Positions 53,376 to 61,432 of a stretch of DNA of 64,000 bases are shown piece after piece (the first letter of the stretch is position 1; each line of letters begins with the position of its first letter). A program made the position numbers and the translations under genes. The DNA is from Gammaproteobacteria bacterium. GTDB taxonomy: Bacteria; Pseudomonadota; Gammaproteobacteria; Arenicellales; UBA868. The notes below the pieces were generated by a model. That model worked only from the letters and a program-made list of their open reading frames with translations. It did not search any database and was not told the origin of the DNA. The stretch spans positions 124,001 to 188,000 of the forward strand of contig JAKUQS010000003.1 of assembly GCA_022451485.1 (NCBI GenBank), in the 5' to 3' direction.

Positions 53376-54488
53376 ATGCAAATCGGCGTCCCCAAAGAAA
53401 CTAAAAATCACGAATATCGCGTCGGACTCTCTCCGTCAAGCGTTCGTGAAATCGTTACTCATGGCCACCAGATCGTTGTAGAGCGGCAAGCCGGAGAAGG
53501 CATTGGTGCATCGGATGCGGATTACCGCTCGGCAGGCGCTACGGTCACTGGCGATGTTGCTGGACTTTTTAACGACTGCGAGATGATTGTCAAAGTCAAA
53601 GAGCCGCAGGCCAATGAACGCGAGATGCTGCGCGAAGGGCAAGTGCTTTTCACCTACCTTCATCTGGCTCCCGATCCGGAACAAACCAAGGACCTGGTGA
53701 AATGTGGTGCAACCTGCATTGCCTACGAAACAGTCACGTCACCGTATGGCGGACTGCCACTGCTCGCCCCTATGTCGAAAGTCGCTGGCCGCATGGCCAT
53801 CCAGGCAGGTGCCCACTGCTTGGAACAACCCCACGGCGGACTCGGCATGCTACTGGGTGGAGTACCCGGTGTCCCGCCCGCCAAAGTTGTCATTCTCGGC
53901 AGTGGAGTGGTCGGTACCCACGCCACACACATGGCCGTTGGTATGGGTGCCGATGTCTGGGTCCTTGACCGCAATTCGGACGCGCTCGAGAATCACTGGC
54001 GCCAATTTGGCCGAAGCACCAACACCATCTTTTCCACTCAAGACGCAATCGAACAGCATGTGATGCAAGCTGACCTGGTTATTGGCGGTGTGCTGATTCC
54101 CGGATCATCCGCACCTAAACTTGTGTCAAGCGACCTGGTCAAAGCCATGAAACGGGGCTCAGTCATCGTCGATGTAGCAATCGACCAAGGTGGCTGTGTA
54201 GAAACATCACGACCTACGACGCACGATGATCCGACCTTCGTTGTTGATGGAGTCAACCATTACTGCGTCGCTAATATGCCCGGTGGCGTGCCCCGCACGT
54301 CGACCTATGCGTTGAATAATGCGACCTTACCGCATGTCCTCACATTGGCTAACAAGGGCTGGCGCCAGGCACTTCGCGACGATCCTCACCTGCGCCATGG
54401 CCTTAATGTCCACGCGGGCCAGATCACGTGCCAGGAAGTTGCTGACAGTCTTGGTTACCCTTTTGTCGCCGCAGAAGACCTTCTGTAG
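53376..54488 (+). CDS. ald: Alanine dehydrogenase
   Basis: This 370-residue NAD-dependent enzyme oxidises L-alanine to pyruvate and ammonium. It has R15, K75, H96 and D270 exactly where characterised alanine dehydrogenases have their pyruvate-binding and catalytic residues. The NAD-binding GSGVVG is at 175-180. It would regenerate the pyruvate used by the divergent aminotransferase and is a standard partner in taurine dissimilation. xsc follows 76 bases downstream. Confidence 0.97.
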   Translation: MQIGVPKETKNHEYRVGLSPSSVREIVTHGHQIVVERQAGEGIGASDADYRSAGATVTGDVAGLFNDCEMIVKVKEPQANEREMLREGQVLFTYLHLAPDPEQTKDLVKCGATCIAYETVTSPYGGLPLLAPMSKVAGRMAIQAGAHCLEQPHGGLGMLLGGVPGVPPAKVVILGSGVVGTHATHMAVGMGADVWVLDRNSDALENHWRQFGRSTNTIFSTQDAIEQHVMQADLVIGGVLIPGSSAPKLVSSDLVKAMKRGSVIVDVAIDQGGCVETSRPTTHDDPTFVVDGVNHYCVANMPGGVPRTSTYALNNATLPHVLTLANKGWRQALRDDPHLRHGLNVHAGQITCQEVADSLGYPFVAAEDLL

Positions 54489-54564
54489 CGCTGTACCCGA
54501 TGACTCTTATACGGAATAAAACACCTGCTAACATGATGCCGACATACTTAGGGAGACTGATCCA

Positions 54565-56319
54565 ATGACTCGAATGACCCCCAGCGAAGCGTTTGTTGAA
54601 ACTCTGGCCGCCCACGGCGTCACTGACATCTTCGGCATCATGGGCTCAGCCTTCATGGATGCTATGGATATCTTCGAGCCCGCTGGCATCCGCTTTATCC
54701 CCGTGTGTCATGAACAAGGGTCGGCGCACATGGCAGATGGCTACGCCCGGGTCAGTGGGCGTCACGGCGTATGCACGGGCCAGAATGGTCCAGGTATCAG
54801 TAACAGTGTCACGGCCATAGCGGCGGCGTTTTGGGCCCATTCGCCGGTAGTAATTATTACACCGGAAACCGGCACCATGGGCATGGGGTTAGGTGGGTTT
54901 CAAGAAGCTAACCAGCTGCCCATGTTCCAGGAATTCACCAAGTATCAGGGTCACGTCAACAATCCAGCCCGAATGGCCGAATTTACTGCACGTTGTTTTG
55001 ACCGCGCGCAGTCAGAACTCGGTCCCACGCAACTGAATATTCCGCGTGACTACTTCTACGGTGACATTAACGTCAACATTCCCCAACCCCGTCCGCTGGA
55101 CCGGGGTCCCGGTGGGACACAGAGCCTTAATGATGCAGCGGATCGACTGGCGAAAGCCAAATTTCCCGTCATTATCTCGGGTGGCGGCGTGGTAATGGCT
55201 GACGGTGTTGACGCCTGTAAGGCACTGGCTGAACGACTTGGCGCGCCTGTGGTCAACAGTTACCTGCACAACGATTCTTTCCCAGCCAGTCACCCACTTT
55301 GGTGTGGGCCTTTAGGTTACCAAGGATCGAAAGCCGGTATGAAGCTGATGAGCCGAGCCGATGTGGTGCTGGCACTGGGCACTCGTCTTGGGCCTTTCGG
55401 GACGCTGCCCCAGTATGGCATGGAGTATTGGCCAAATGACGCCGAAATTATCCAAGTCGATGCGGATCACAAAATGCTGGGCCTGGTCAAGGATATTACC
55501 GTGGGTATCTGTGGCGACGCTAAAGCCGCCGCACAGGCACTGCTTGAGCGACTGCAAGATCGAACACTCGACAGTGACTCCACTACTGCTGAACGTGGCC
55601 AAACCATTCAGACTGAAAAAGCGGCGTGGGAAAAGGAACTTGATGAGTGGATCCATGAAAATGATGAATGGAGCCTTCAGATAATAAAAGAAGCGGGCGA
55701 AGGTGAGCTACATCCACGTCAGGTCTTGCGAGAACTCGAGAAAGCGATGCCCGCCGATGTCATGGTCTCGACCGACATCGGTAACATCAATGCGATCTCG
55801 AACAGTTATTTGCGTTTCGAGCGCCCCAGGAGCTTCCTGGCACCGATGAGCTTCGGTAACTGCGGCTACGCTTTGCCAACTATTATTGGCGCGAAAGTCG
55901 CAGCACCTGAGCGACCCGCAATCGCCTACTCAGGTGATGGTGCTTGGACCATGAGCATGGTTGAAACGATGACCTGTATCAGACACAACATCCCAGTCAC
56001 CGCTGTGGTGTTCCATAACAAACAGTGGGGTGCGGAGAAAAAGAACCAAGTCGACTTTTATGGCAAACGTTTTGTGGCTGGCGAACTCGAAAACCAGGAC
56101 TTTGCTTCCATCGCGAGAGCTATGGGTGCCGAAGGCGTGAATGTGAGTCGACTTGAAGAGGTTGGGCCGGCACTTGAAAAAGCGATCGATGCTCAGATGA
56201 ACGCGGGTGTCACCACAATTATCGAAATCATGTGCACAAAGGAACTGGGGGATCCGTTCAGACGCGACGCGCTAAGCATCCCGGTTCGACATCTGGACAA
56301 ATACAAACAATACGTCTGA
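54565..56319 (+). CDS. xsc: Sulfoacetaldehyde acetyltransferase
   Basis: This 584-residue ThDP-dependent enzyme converts sulfoacetaldehyde and phosphate into acetyl phosphate and sulfite. E50 in 'PVCHEQGSAHMADGYARVSG' activates ThDP, and the ThDP/Mg motif is 'YSGDGAWTMSMVETMTCIRHNIPVTAVVFHNKQWGAEKKNQ'. 'TETGTMGMGLGGFQEANQLPMFQEFTKYQGHV' is specific to Xsc among acetolactate-synthase-like proteins. An AGGGAG ribosome site precedes the ATG. The phosphotransacetylase (pta) that often accompanies xsc, and sulfite exporters or dehydrogenases, are not in the window. A hairpin follows the gene. Confidence 0.96.
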   Translation: MTRMTPSEAFVETLAAHGVTDIFGIMGSAFMDAMDIFEPAGIRFIPVCHEQGSAHMADGYARVSGRHGVCTGQNGPGISNSVTAIAAAFWAHSPVVIITPETGTMGMGLGGFQEANQLPMFQEFTKYQGHVNNPARMAEFTARCFDRAQSELGPTQLNIPRDYFYGDINVNIPQPRPLDRGPGGTQSLNDAADRLAKAKFPVIISGGGVVMADGVDACKALAERLGAPVVNSYLHNDSFPASHPLWCGPLGYQGSKAGMKLMSRADVVLALGTRLGPFGTLPQYGMEYWPNDAEIIQVDADHKMLGLVKDITVGICGDAKAAAQALLERLQDRTLDSDSTTAERGQTIQTEKAAWEKELDEWIHENDEWSLQIIKEAGEGELHPRQVLRELEKAMPADVMVSTDIGNINAISNSYLRFERPRSFLAPMSFGNCGYALPTIIGAKVAAPERPAIAYSGDGAWTMSMVETMTCIRHNIPVTAVVFHNKQWGAEKKNQVDFYGKRFVAGELENQDFASIARAMGAEGVNVSRLEEVGPALEKAIDAQMNAGVTTIIEIMCTKELGDPFRRDALSIPVRHLDKYKQYV

Positions 56320-56375
56320 ATTGCCTTCTCGGACAATAGGCGAGGACTACTGACTGTCAATGCAGTCTTTCGAAT

Positions 56376-56404
56376 CACGAGGGTGCCATCCCCGCACCCT
56401 CGTG
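56376..56404. terminator. Hairpin between xsc and lptG, probable bidirectional terminator
   Basis: A perfect 10-bp stem (CACGAGGGTG and CACCCTCGTG) with a 9-base loop sits 56 bases after xsc and 53 bases after the lptG stop, at the convergence point of the two transcripts. No clear T-run follows on either side, so intrinsic termination may be weak, but the position is typical. Confidence 0.6.
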
Positions 56405-56457
56405 TATTCCCGCGCCTGTGTCGTTGGTGTTGTGAAATGCCTTAACCATAAGAGTAA

Positions 56458-57525
56458 TCACAGAACCCGCCGATACATCATCATCGCAATGCCCAAAAAC
56501 ATCACCGATGGTAGCGTGGCTCCAAGCAATGGCGGCACACCATGAACCAACACTACGTACCCAAACACTTGGCTGAAAAAGAAAAACGCCAAACCCATTA
56601 AACTCCCAAAAAATAGATTCCGCCCCATGGTGCCGGATCGAATACTTCCAAGGACAAATGGAATGGCGAGGATCACCATTACCGCAGTTGAAACCGGCAA
56701 CATCCATTTGCTCCAGTAGGCCAGTTCAGAGGCTCGCGCGTCCTGATGGTTACGCGCCAGATGATCAATGTATGTTCGCAACTGTGCCATTGATAACTGG
56801 GCCGGCTGAACCACAAACATCTTCATCATCTCCTGTGTCACCGTCGTCTGCCAAGCCTGACGAACAACATTTGTCATTTGCACGAAGCCCTCATCATCGA
56901 TAATTGTTGTGTTAACGTTGCTCATCTGCCAGGCACCCGCAACAAAGTTCGCCACCTCGGCATCAACCAACGAGTGCAATCGATCATGACCTGCAAACTG
57001 GAAAATTTTGATTTTCCTTAAAGAAAGATTCGGCATGACTTCGCTCACATTGACATAAGTGTCCCCGTCGCGAAACCACAACCCAAAACTGGTGCCCTGA
57101 TCAATATTACGGTGCAGCGCCTTTGCCTTGACCTGTTGAGCAAGCGTTTCGCTATAAGGACTAACCAGTTCACCAATCAGGATTGCCGCTAGGACGAAGA
57201 ACGCACCACATTTGAGTGCTGATAACGTCATCCGTGCTACAGAAACGCCGCTTGCGCGGATGACAATTAACTCCGAGTCACGCGCCATACTCGAAAGACC
57301 CAGGATGGCGCCCAGCAAGACCGCCATGGGAAAGACCTCGTAGACAATTCGCGGTACGCTGAGTCCGACGAAAGCAAATGCCTGCATCACACCGTAATCG
57401 CCTGATCCGATGTCAGCGATCTGGTCAATAAAAATCACGAGTGCAAACAGTCCAACAAGGACGGCCATCACCAGCAATGCCTGGTGAACAATGGTACGGC
57501 CGATGTAGAGATCGAGCAAACTCAT
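56458..57525 (-). CDS. lptG: LPS export ABC transporter permease LptG
   Basis: This 355-residue inner-membrane protein is one of the two permeases of the LptB2FG complex, which extracts lipopolysaccharide from the inner membrane. It has the family's six membrane segments and a periplasmic jellyroll-like domain between. 'RTIVHQALLVMAVLVGLFALVIFIDQ', 'VYEVFPMAVLLGAILGLSSMARDSELIVIRASGVSV' (coupling helix with SELIV.R.SG) and 'LPVSTAVMVILAIPFVLGSIRSG' are typical. It starts one base after the lptF stop. lptF-lptG order and divergence from pepA match many proteobacteria. Confidence 0.95.
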   Translation of the reverse strand: MSLLDLYIGRTIVHQALLVMAVLVGLFALVIFIDQIADIGSGDYGVMQAFAFVGLSVPRIVYEVFPMAVLLGAILGLSSMARDSELIVIRASGVSVARMTLSALKCGAFFVLAAILIGELVSPYSETLAQQVKAKALHRNIDQGTSFGLWFRDGDTYVNVSEVMPNLSLRKIKIFQFAGHDRLHSLVDAEVANFVAGAWQMSNVNTTIIDDEGFVQMTNVVRQAWQTTVTQEMMKMFVVQPAQLSMAQLRTYIDHLARNHQDARASELAYWSKWMLPVSTAVMVILAIPFVLGSIRSGTMGRNLFFGSLMGLAFFFFSQVFGYVVLVHGVPPLLGATLPSVMFLGIAMMMYRRVL

Positions 57526-57526
57526 G

Positions 57527-58720
57527 TTATCGCGCGGCAGTGTTAAGTCTACCCAATAGCGGTCGGTTGTTAGAACGACGCCAAAAGCAATAGCCCGCTG
57601 CCACCAGCATCAACAAATGCAAAAACCATAGCATCGTAGAGTCGGTCACTGTCCCATTGCGAATCATCGCCACTAGGAGGCCGACCGCCTGGTAATAGGC
57701 GAAATAAATAACGAGTGCGATCACAAATGTTGGCAAGCGCTGTCGCCTCGAATATCCACTGCTTGATGCCAATGCAAACAAAATCAAGACCGGCACCATA
57801 AGGACTTTAGACATGCGCCAACATAGCTCCGCCACGTGCGTTGGTTTAGTACTGTCTATTGTGATTACCCCCGCTATGCAGGCTGCGATTGATGCAAACG
57901 AATGTGACCTGCAGATATCACGATATTTCTCATCTAAAAGCGCTTTCCATTTTTCATTTCTATCGGTTATGAAATATGGCCAACCACGCAGCGGCACCTG
58001 CAACGGAGCGGAAGACGCTCTCTGGATGCGAATGCCGTACTTCTCAAAACGGGTCACGCGATAGGTCGGCGATCCTGGTGTACCGTCGTAACGTACTCCA
58101 TCGCTCATGACCAAGTAGTCCGTCCCGCCACGTGTTTCCTGATAGCCGTTGGCTGCGACAATCACCATCTCGTTACCAAGATCAGAACCGTAAGCAAAGA
58201 GGTTCTCCAATTGGTTGCTGTCGGCGTCGCGGCTTTCCACAAAATAGACAGCCCTCGCGCTAGCCGACTCTACAAATAGACCGGGAACCACTGATTCGAG
58301 ATCACTACGATTCCTGAGCTCCGTTTCGACGCGAGCCCCGGCCTGCACGGATAACGGCGACAAATAAAACGAAAAACCACCGATCAGCAATATCGAAAGC
58401 AACATGAGCGTAACCGCTGGACGAAGAAAAGCTGGTAGCCCCCATCCTGAAGCGGCAAGCACAATGAGCTCGTTGTCTTTACGCCATCGTCCCAGCACCA
58501 ACAAAATCGCTATGTACAGCATCAGTGGCAACATGACATCCAAGTACGACAGCAACTTAAAACCCAGTAATGAGACAATACGACCCAGTGGCATAACGCC
58601 TTCTGCAGCCATGCGGAGAAACCCGAGCGTTCGGATAACCAGGAAAATCACCAACATGATCAATGTGACAGCACCGCAGGTCCGCAGGACTTCACTGACG
58701 AAAGTTCGGTGGAGAATCAA
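57527..58720 (-). CDS. lptF: LPS export ABC transporter permease LptF
   Basis: This 397-residue permease is the partner of LptG in lipopolysaccharide export. The N-terminal 'TFVSEVLRTCGAVTLIMLVIFLVIRTLGFLRMAAEGVMPLG' and the coupling helix 'RWRKDNELIVLAASGWG' are characteristic. A periplasmic domain (about residues 125-290) separates three N-terminal from three C-terminal membrane segments. It is divergent from pepA with a 130-base region that holds a strong palindrome. Confidence 0.94.
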   Translation of the reverse strand: MILHRTFVSEVLRTCGAVTLIMLVIFLVIRTLGFLRMAAEGVMPLGRIVSLLGFKLLSYLDVMLPLMLYIAILLVLGRWRKDNELIVLAASGWGLPAFLRPAVTLMLLSILLIGGFSFYLSPLSVQAGARVETELRNRSDLESVVPGLFVESASARAVYFVESRDADSNQLENLFAYGSDLGNEMVIVAANGYQETRGGTDYLVMSDGVRYDGTPGSPTYRVTRFEKYGIRIQRASSAPLQVPLRGWPYFITDRNEKWKALLDEKYRDICRSHSFASIAACIAGVITIDSTKPTHVAELCWRMSKVLMVPVLILFALASSSGYSRRQRLPTFVIALVIYFAYYQAVGLLVAMIRNGTVTDSTMLWFLHLLMLVAAGYCFWRRSNNRPLLGRLNTAAR

Positions 58721-58744
58721 CGTCGAATAATTCCATCTATTGCT

Positions 58745-58774
58745 TTGACAGAATTGTTATTGTCGCACGACAAT
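58745..58774 (+). promoter_or_regulatory. Probable sigma-70 promoter of pepA
   Basis: A perfect TTGACA (58745-58750) and GACAAT (58769-58774; 4 of 6) are separated by 18 bases, 77 bases upstream of the pepA start codon. The spacing region overlaps a 22-bp palindrome, so a regulator binding there would block RNA polymerase. Confidence 0.5.
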
Positions 58775-58777
58775 AAC
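58756..58777. promoter_or_regulatory. 22-bp palindrome in the lptF-pepA intergenic region
   Basis: Arms of 10 bases (GTTATTGTCG and CGACAATAAC) form a perfect inverted repeat around a 2-base centre. It lies within the spacer and -10 region of the probable pepA promoter. A further copy of the ATTGTTAT half-motif occurs at 58793-58800, after one at 58753-58760. This looks like an operator; PepA itself is a DNA-binding protein in Escherichia coli, so autoregulation is one possibility, unproven here. Confidence 0.6.
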
Positions 58778-58850
58778 GGTAACGCTGTGCGGATTGTTAT
58801 CCGAACACCAATGCACCCACTTCACCCTACACGAATTCAACTAAACCATT

Positions 58851-60338
58851 ATGAAAATTTCTGTGACCACATCTGATCCTTGCACACTGACCGCAGACTG
58901 CCTGATCGTCGGTATCCACCAAGACACGCCGGTGACCGGCGTTGCAGCAGCAGTTAACCGGGCAACCAAAGGCTTAGTCAAACGCCTGTTGGACCGTAGC
59001 GATATGGATGGCACGGCGGGGCGCTGCGTGATGCTACCGCTTGATACGGGTGTTAGCGCGCAGCGGCTGCTCTTGGTTGGGCTCGGCAAAGCCAACACGG
59101 CACGCGACTTCGAGGCCGCTGTTCGAGGAGCGGCTGAAACCCTCGGGCACTCCGGCTCGCGCAATGCGGTCTTTGCACTGACCGCCTCTAGTCGACGTGG
59201 GACAGCAATCCACCAGCAAGCCCGACTAGTGGCACAGGGATTTTCTGACGCGCAATACCGATTCGATCAGATGAAAAGCCACAAAGACAAACGACCGGCA
59301 ACACTCGTACGCCTGACATTAGCCGTTACCGACGACAAACAAACTGCCAGTGCCCGGCAGGGTATTCGCGAAGGCAGCGCTATTGCCGCCGGCTTAAAAT
59401 TAGCTCGTGATCTCGGTAACCTGCCCGGCAACATCTGCACGCCCACCTACCTCGCACAGCAAGCTCGCAAACTAGGGAAAAGCCATCCCCTGAAAGTGTC
59501 GGTACTGGATGAGAATCGGATGAAAACTCTGAAGATGGGTTCCTTGCTGTCGGTTTCCCGGGGCTCTCGCCAACCAGCCAAGTTGATCGTGATGGAATAT
59601 TGGGGGGCAAAACGAAGCGATGCACCCATCGTTCTAGTTGGCAAAGGCCTGACTTTTGATGCCGGCGGCATTTCACTTAAACCTGCTGGTGGCATGGAAG
59701 AAATGAAATTCGATATGTGCGGTGGTGCCAGCGTTTTTGGCACATTACTTGCCATCGCAGAACTGAAGCTGAAGGTGAATGTGGTGGGTATCGTCCCAAG
59801 CAGCGAAAACCTTCCCGATGGCGCTGCCAATAAGCCCGGTGACATTGTCACCAGCATGGCCGGTAAGACAATCGAAATTATTAACACCGATGCCGAAGGG
59901 CGACTCATTCTATGCGATGCACTAACCTATGCCGAACGCTATCAACCCGCTGCCGTCATTGACATCGCCACCCTAACGGGTGCTTGCGTAGTAGCACTCG
60001 GCTCCCCGGCCAGCGGCCTTTTTAGCAATGACGATCAATTAGCCGGCGAACTGCTTACCGCTGGTACAGAAAGTGGCGATCGTGCGTGGCGAATGCCAAT
60101 ATGGGATGACTACCAGGCACAGTTGAAGAGTCCTTATGCCGACATGGCAAATGTCGGCGGTCGCAGTGCCGGCGCAGTCACGGCGGCCTGTTTCCTGGCT
60201 CGTTTTACCGAAAACATGAAGTGGGCACATCTCGATATTGCCGGAACAGCCTGGGCAGGAGGCAAAAATAAAGGCAGCACCGGACGACCGGTGCCACTAC
60301 TGACACGTTATCTGATTAACCAAGCGCCAACTGCCTGA
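58851..60338 (+). CDS. pepA: Leucyl aminopeptidase (M17 family)
   Basis: This 495-residue metallopeptidase releases N-terminal amino acids from peptides. It has the two-metal site regions 'VGKGLTFDAGGISLKPAGGMEEMKFDMCGGA' and 'IEIINTDAEGRLILCDALTYAERY', the latter holding the PROSITE-type NTDAEGRL, with the bicarbonate/Arg region. The N-terminal domain (about 1-170) is the M17 non-catalytic domain. In Escherichia coli the same protein also acts as a transcription and recombination cofactor. holC follows 16 bases after. Confidence 0.97.
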   Translation: MKISVTTSDPCTLTADCLIVGIHQDTPVTGVAAAVNRATKGLVKRLLDRSDMDGTAGRCVMLPLDTGVSAQRLLLVGLGKANTARDFEAAVRGAAETLGHSGSRNAVFALTASSRRGTAIHQQARLVAQGFSDAQYRFDQMKSHKDKRPATLVRLTLAVTDDKQTASARQGIREGSAIAAGLKLARDLGNLPGNICTPTYLAQQARKLGKSHPLKVSVLDENRMKTLKMGSLLSVSRGSRQPAKLIVMEYWGAKRSDAPIVLVGKGLTFDAGGISLKPAGGMEEMKFDMCGGASVFGTLLAIAELKLKVNVVGIVPSSENLPDGAANKPGDIVTSMAGKTIEIINTDAEGRLILCDALTYAERYQPAAVIDIATLTGACVVALGSPASGLFSNDDQLAGELLTAGTESGDRAWRMPIWDDYQAQLKSPYADMANVGGRSAGAVTAACFLARFTENMKWAHLDIAGTAWAGGKNKGSTGRPVPLLTRYLINQAPTA

Positions 60339-60354
60339 GATTAAGATTACGACC

Positions 60355-60801
60355 GTGGCCAACGAGACCCGTATCGACTTCTACGTGCTCGAGAACTCCA
60401 ACGGACAGGGCCGACTGAGGGTGGCCTGCCGGGTAACTGAGAAAGCTTATCGGGCAGGTCATCGAGTTCACGTATTGGCCCGGGACGCAGAAGAAGCTGG
60501 AGTGCTCGACGACCTCTTGTGGACTTTCTCCCAAAGCAGCTTTATTCCACATGCCTTGGCCACGCCTCAAAATGATGAAAGATCCTCACCAGTGCGTGTT
60601 AGCCACTGCCTACCCAACGCCACCGACATCGATACGCTGATTTCTTTAGCGAATGAGCCGATTGCCAATTACACAGAGTTTTCACGTATTGCGGAGGTTG
60701 TTGGCACCGCAATTGAAGACAAAGCCATCGGTCGAACGCATTTTCGCTTCTATCGCGACGCAGGTCTGATCCCAAACACTCATACCATCACCTCTCCATA
60801 A
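60355..60801 (+). CDS. holC: DNA polymerase III chi subunit
   Basis: This 148-residue clamp-loader accessory links the replicase to single-strand binding protein. 'RIDFYVLENSNGQGRLRVACRVTEKAYRAGHRVHVLARDAEEAGVLDDLLWTFSQSSFIPHAL' is the classic chi signature, including the 'LLWTF...SFIPH' element. The start is GTG at 60355. It lies 16 bases downstream of pepA and 16 bases upstream of the next gene, as in other proteobacteria. Confidence 0.95.
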   Translation: MANETRIDFYVLENSNGQGRLRVACRVTEKAYRAGHRVHVLARDAEEAGVLDDLLWTFSQSSFIPHALATPQNDERSSPVRVSHCLPNATDIDTLISLANEPIANYTEFSRIAEVVGTAIEDKAIGRTHFRFYRDAGLIPNTHTITSP

Positions 60802-60817
60802 CCATAGCCCGAACTCC

Positions 60818-61342
60818 ATGGAAAAGAAAAACAGCCGGACACTGATCGCCGATCTACAAGCACTGGGCAAACTGATTGACCCCGAGAGTACGTCCAAGTC
60901 AAGCCCCGTCACCTCTCGCTCACTGGAGGACAGGCCAACTCAGAATCTTGGCTCTATCCCCGCATCAGGATCTACGCCCGCAGCATCGTTAAATCAGACG
61001 CCAACAGGCGGCTCATCAGCTATTAACCATGTGACATCAACTACGTCGAACGAGACGCCTTTTCCGACACTGGATATGTTTGCATTGGCACCAGAGCAGG
61101 AGACAGTTTCCGAGATCCCAGAAACGCCCAGTCCACTGCCACCTCCTACTGATGCGCCTCCGTTGGCACACAATCAAGTCGAGCCTGACGACTCACCAAC
61201 CGAGGAACTTGCACGCGAATTAATTGGTCTCATCGAGCAGCGCGTCAGCGCCCGCACTGGAGAGGAACTCGATGACACGCTACGTGACGAACTGATCGTT
61301 GTGGTCATGAATCACATCGAGGACTGGCAACACTCGTCGTAA
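60818..61342 (+). CDS. Low-complexity protein of unknown function between holC and valS
   Basis: This 174-residue protein has a Ser/Pro/Thr-rich middle (about residues 25-125) that is probably disordered, and a short charged helical C-terminus ('PTEELARELIGLIEQRVSARTGEELDDTLRDELIVVVMNHI'). The N-terminus 'SRTLIADLQALGKLID' could be a peptide motif. Many proteobacteria have a poorly conserved small gene at the same place; I cannot say whether these are homologous. No catalytic or membrane features were found. The spacing suggests translation with holC and valS. Confidence 0.65.
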   Translation: MEKKNSRTLIADLQALGKLIDPESTSKSSPVTSRSLEDRPTQNLGSIPASGSTPAASLNQTPTGGSSAINHVTSTTSNETPFPTLDMFALAPEQETVSEIPETPSPLPPPTDAPPLAHNQVEPDDSPTEELARELIGLIEQRVSARTGEELDDTLRDELIVVVMNHIEDWQHSS

Positions 61343-61432
61343 TCATCGCTCACCCGGCTCGATAACGACATGGCTTGCCGTATACTCGGGCGCCTTTCGT
61401 GACTAACAGACCTCACTCGTTTATCTCTCACC

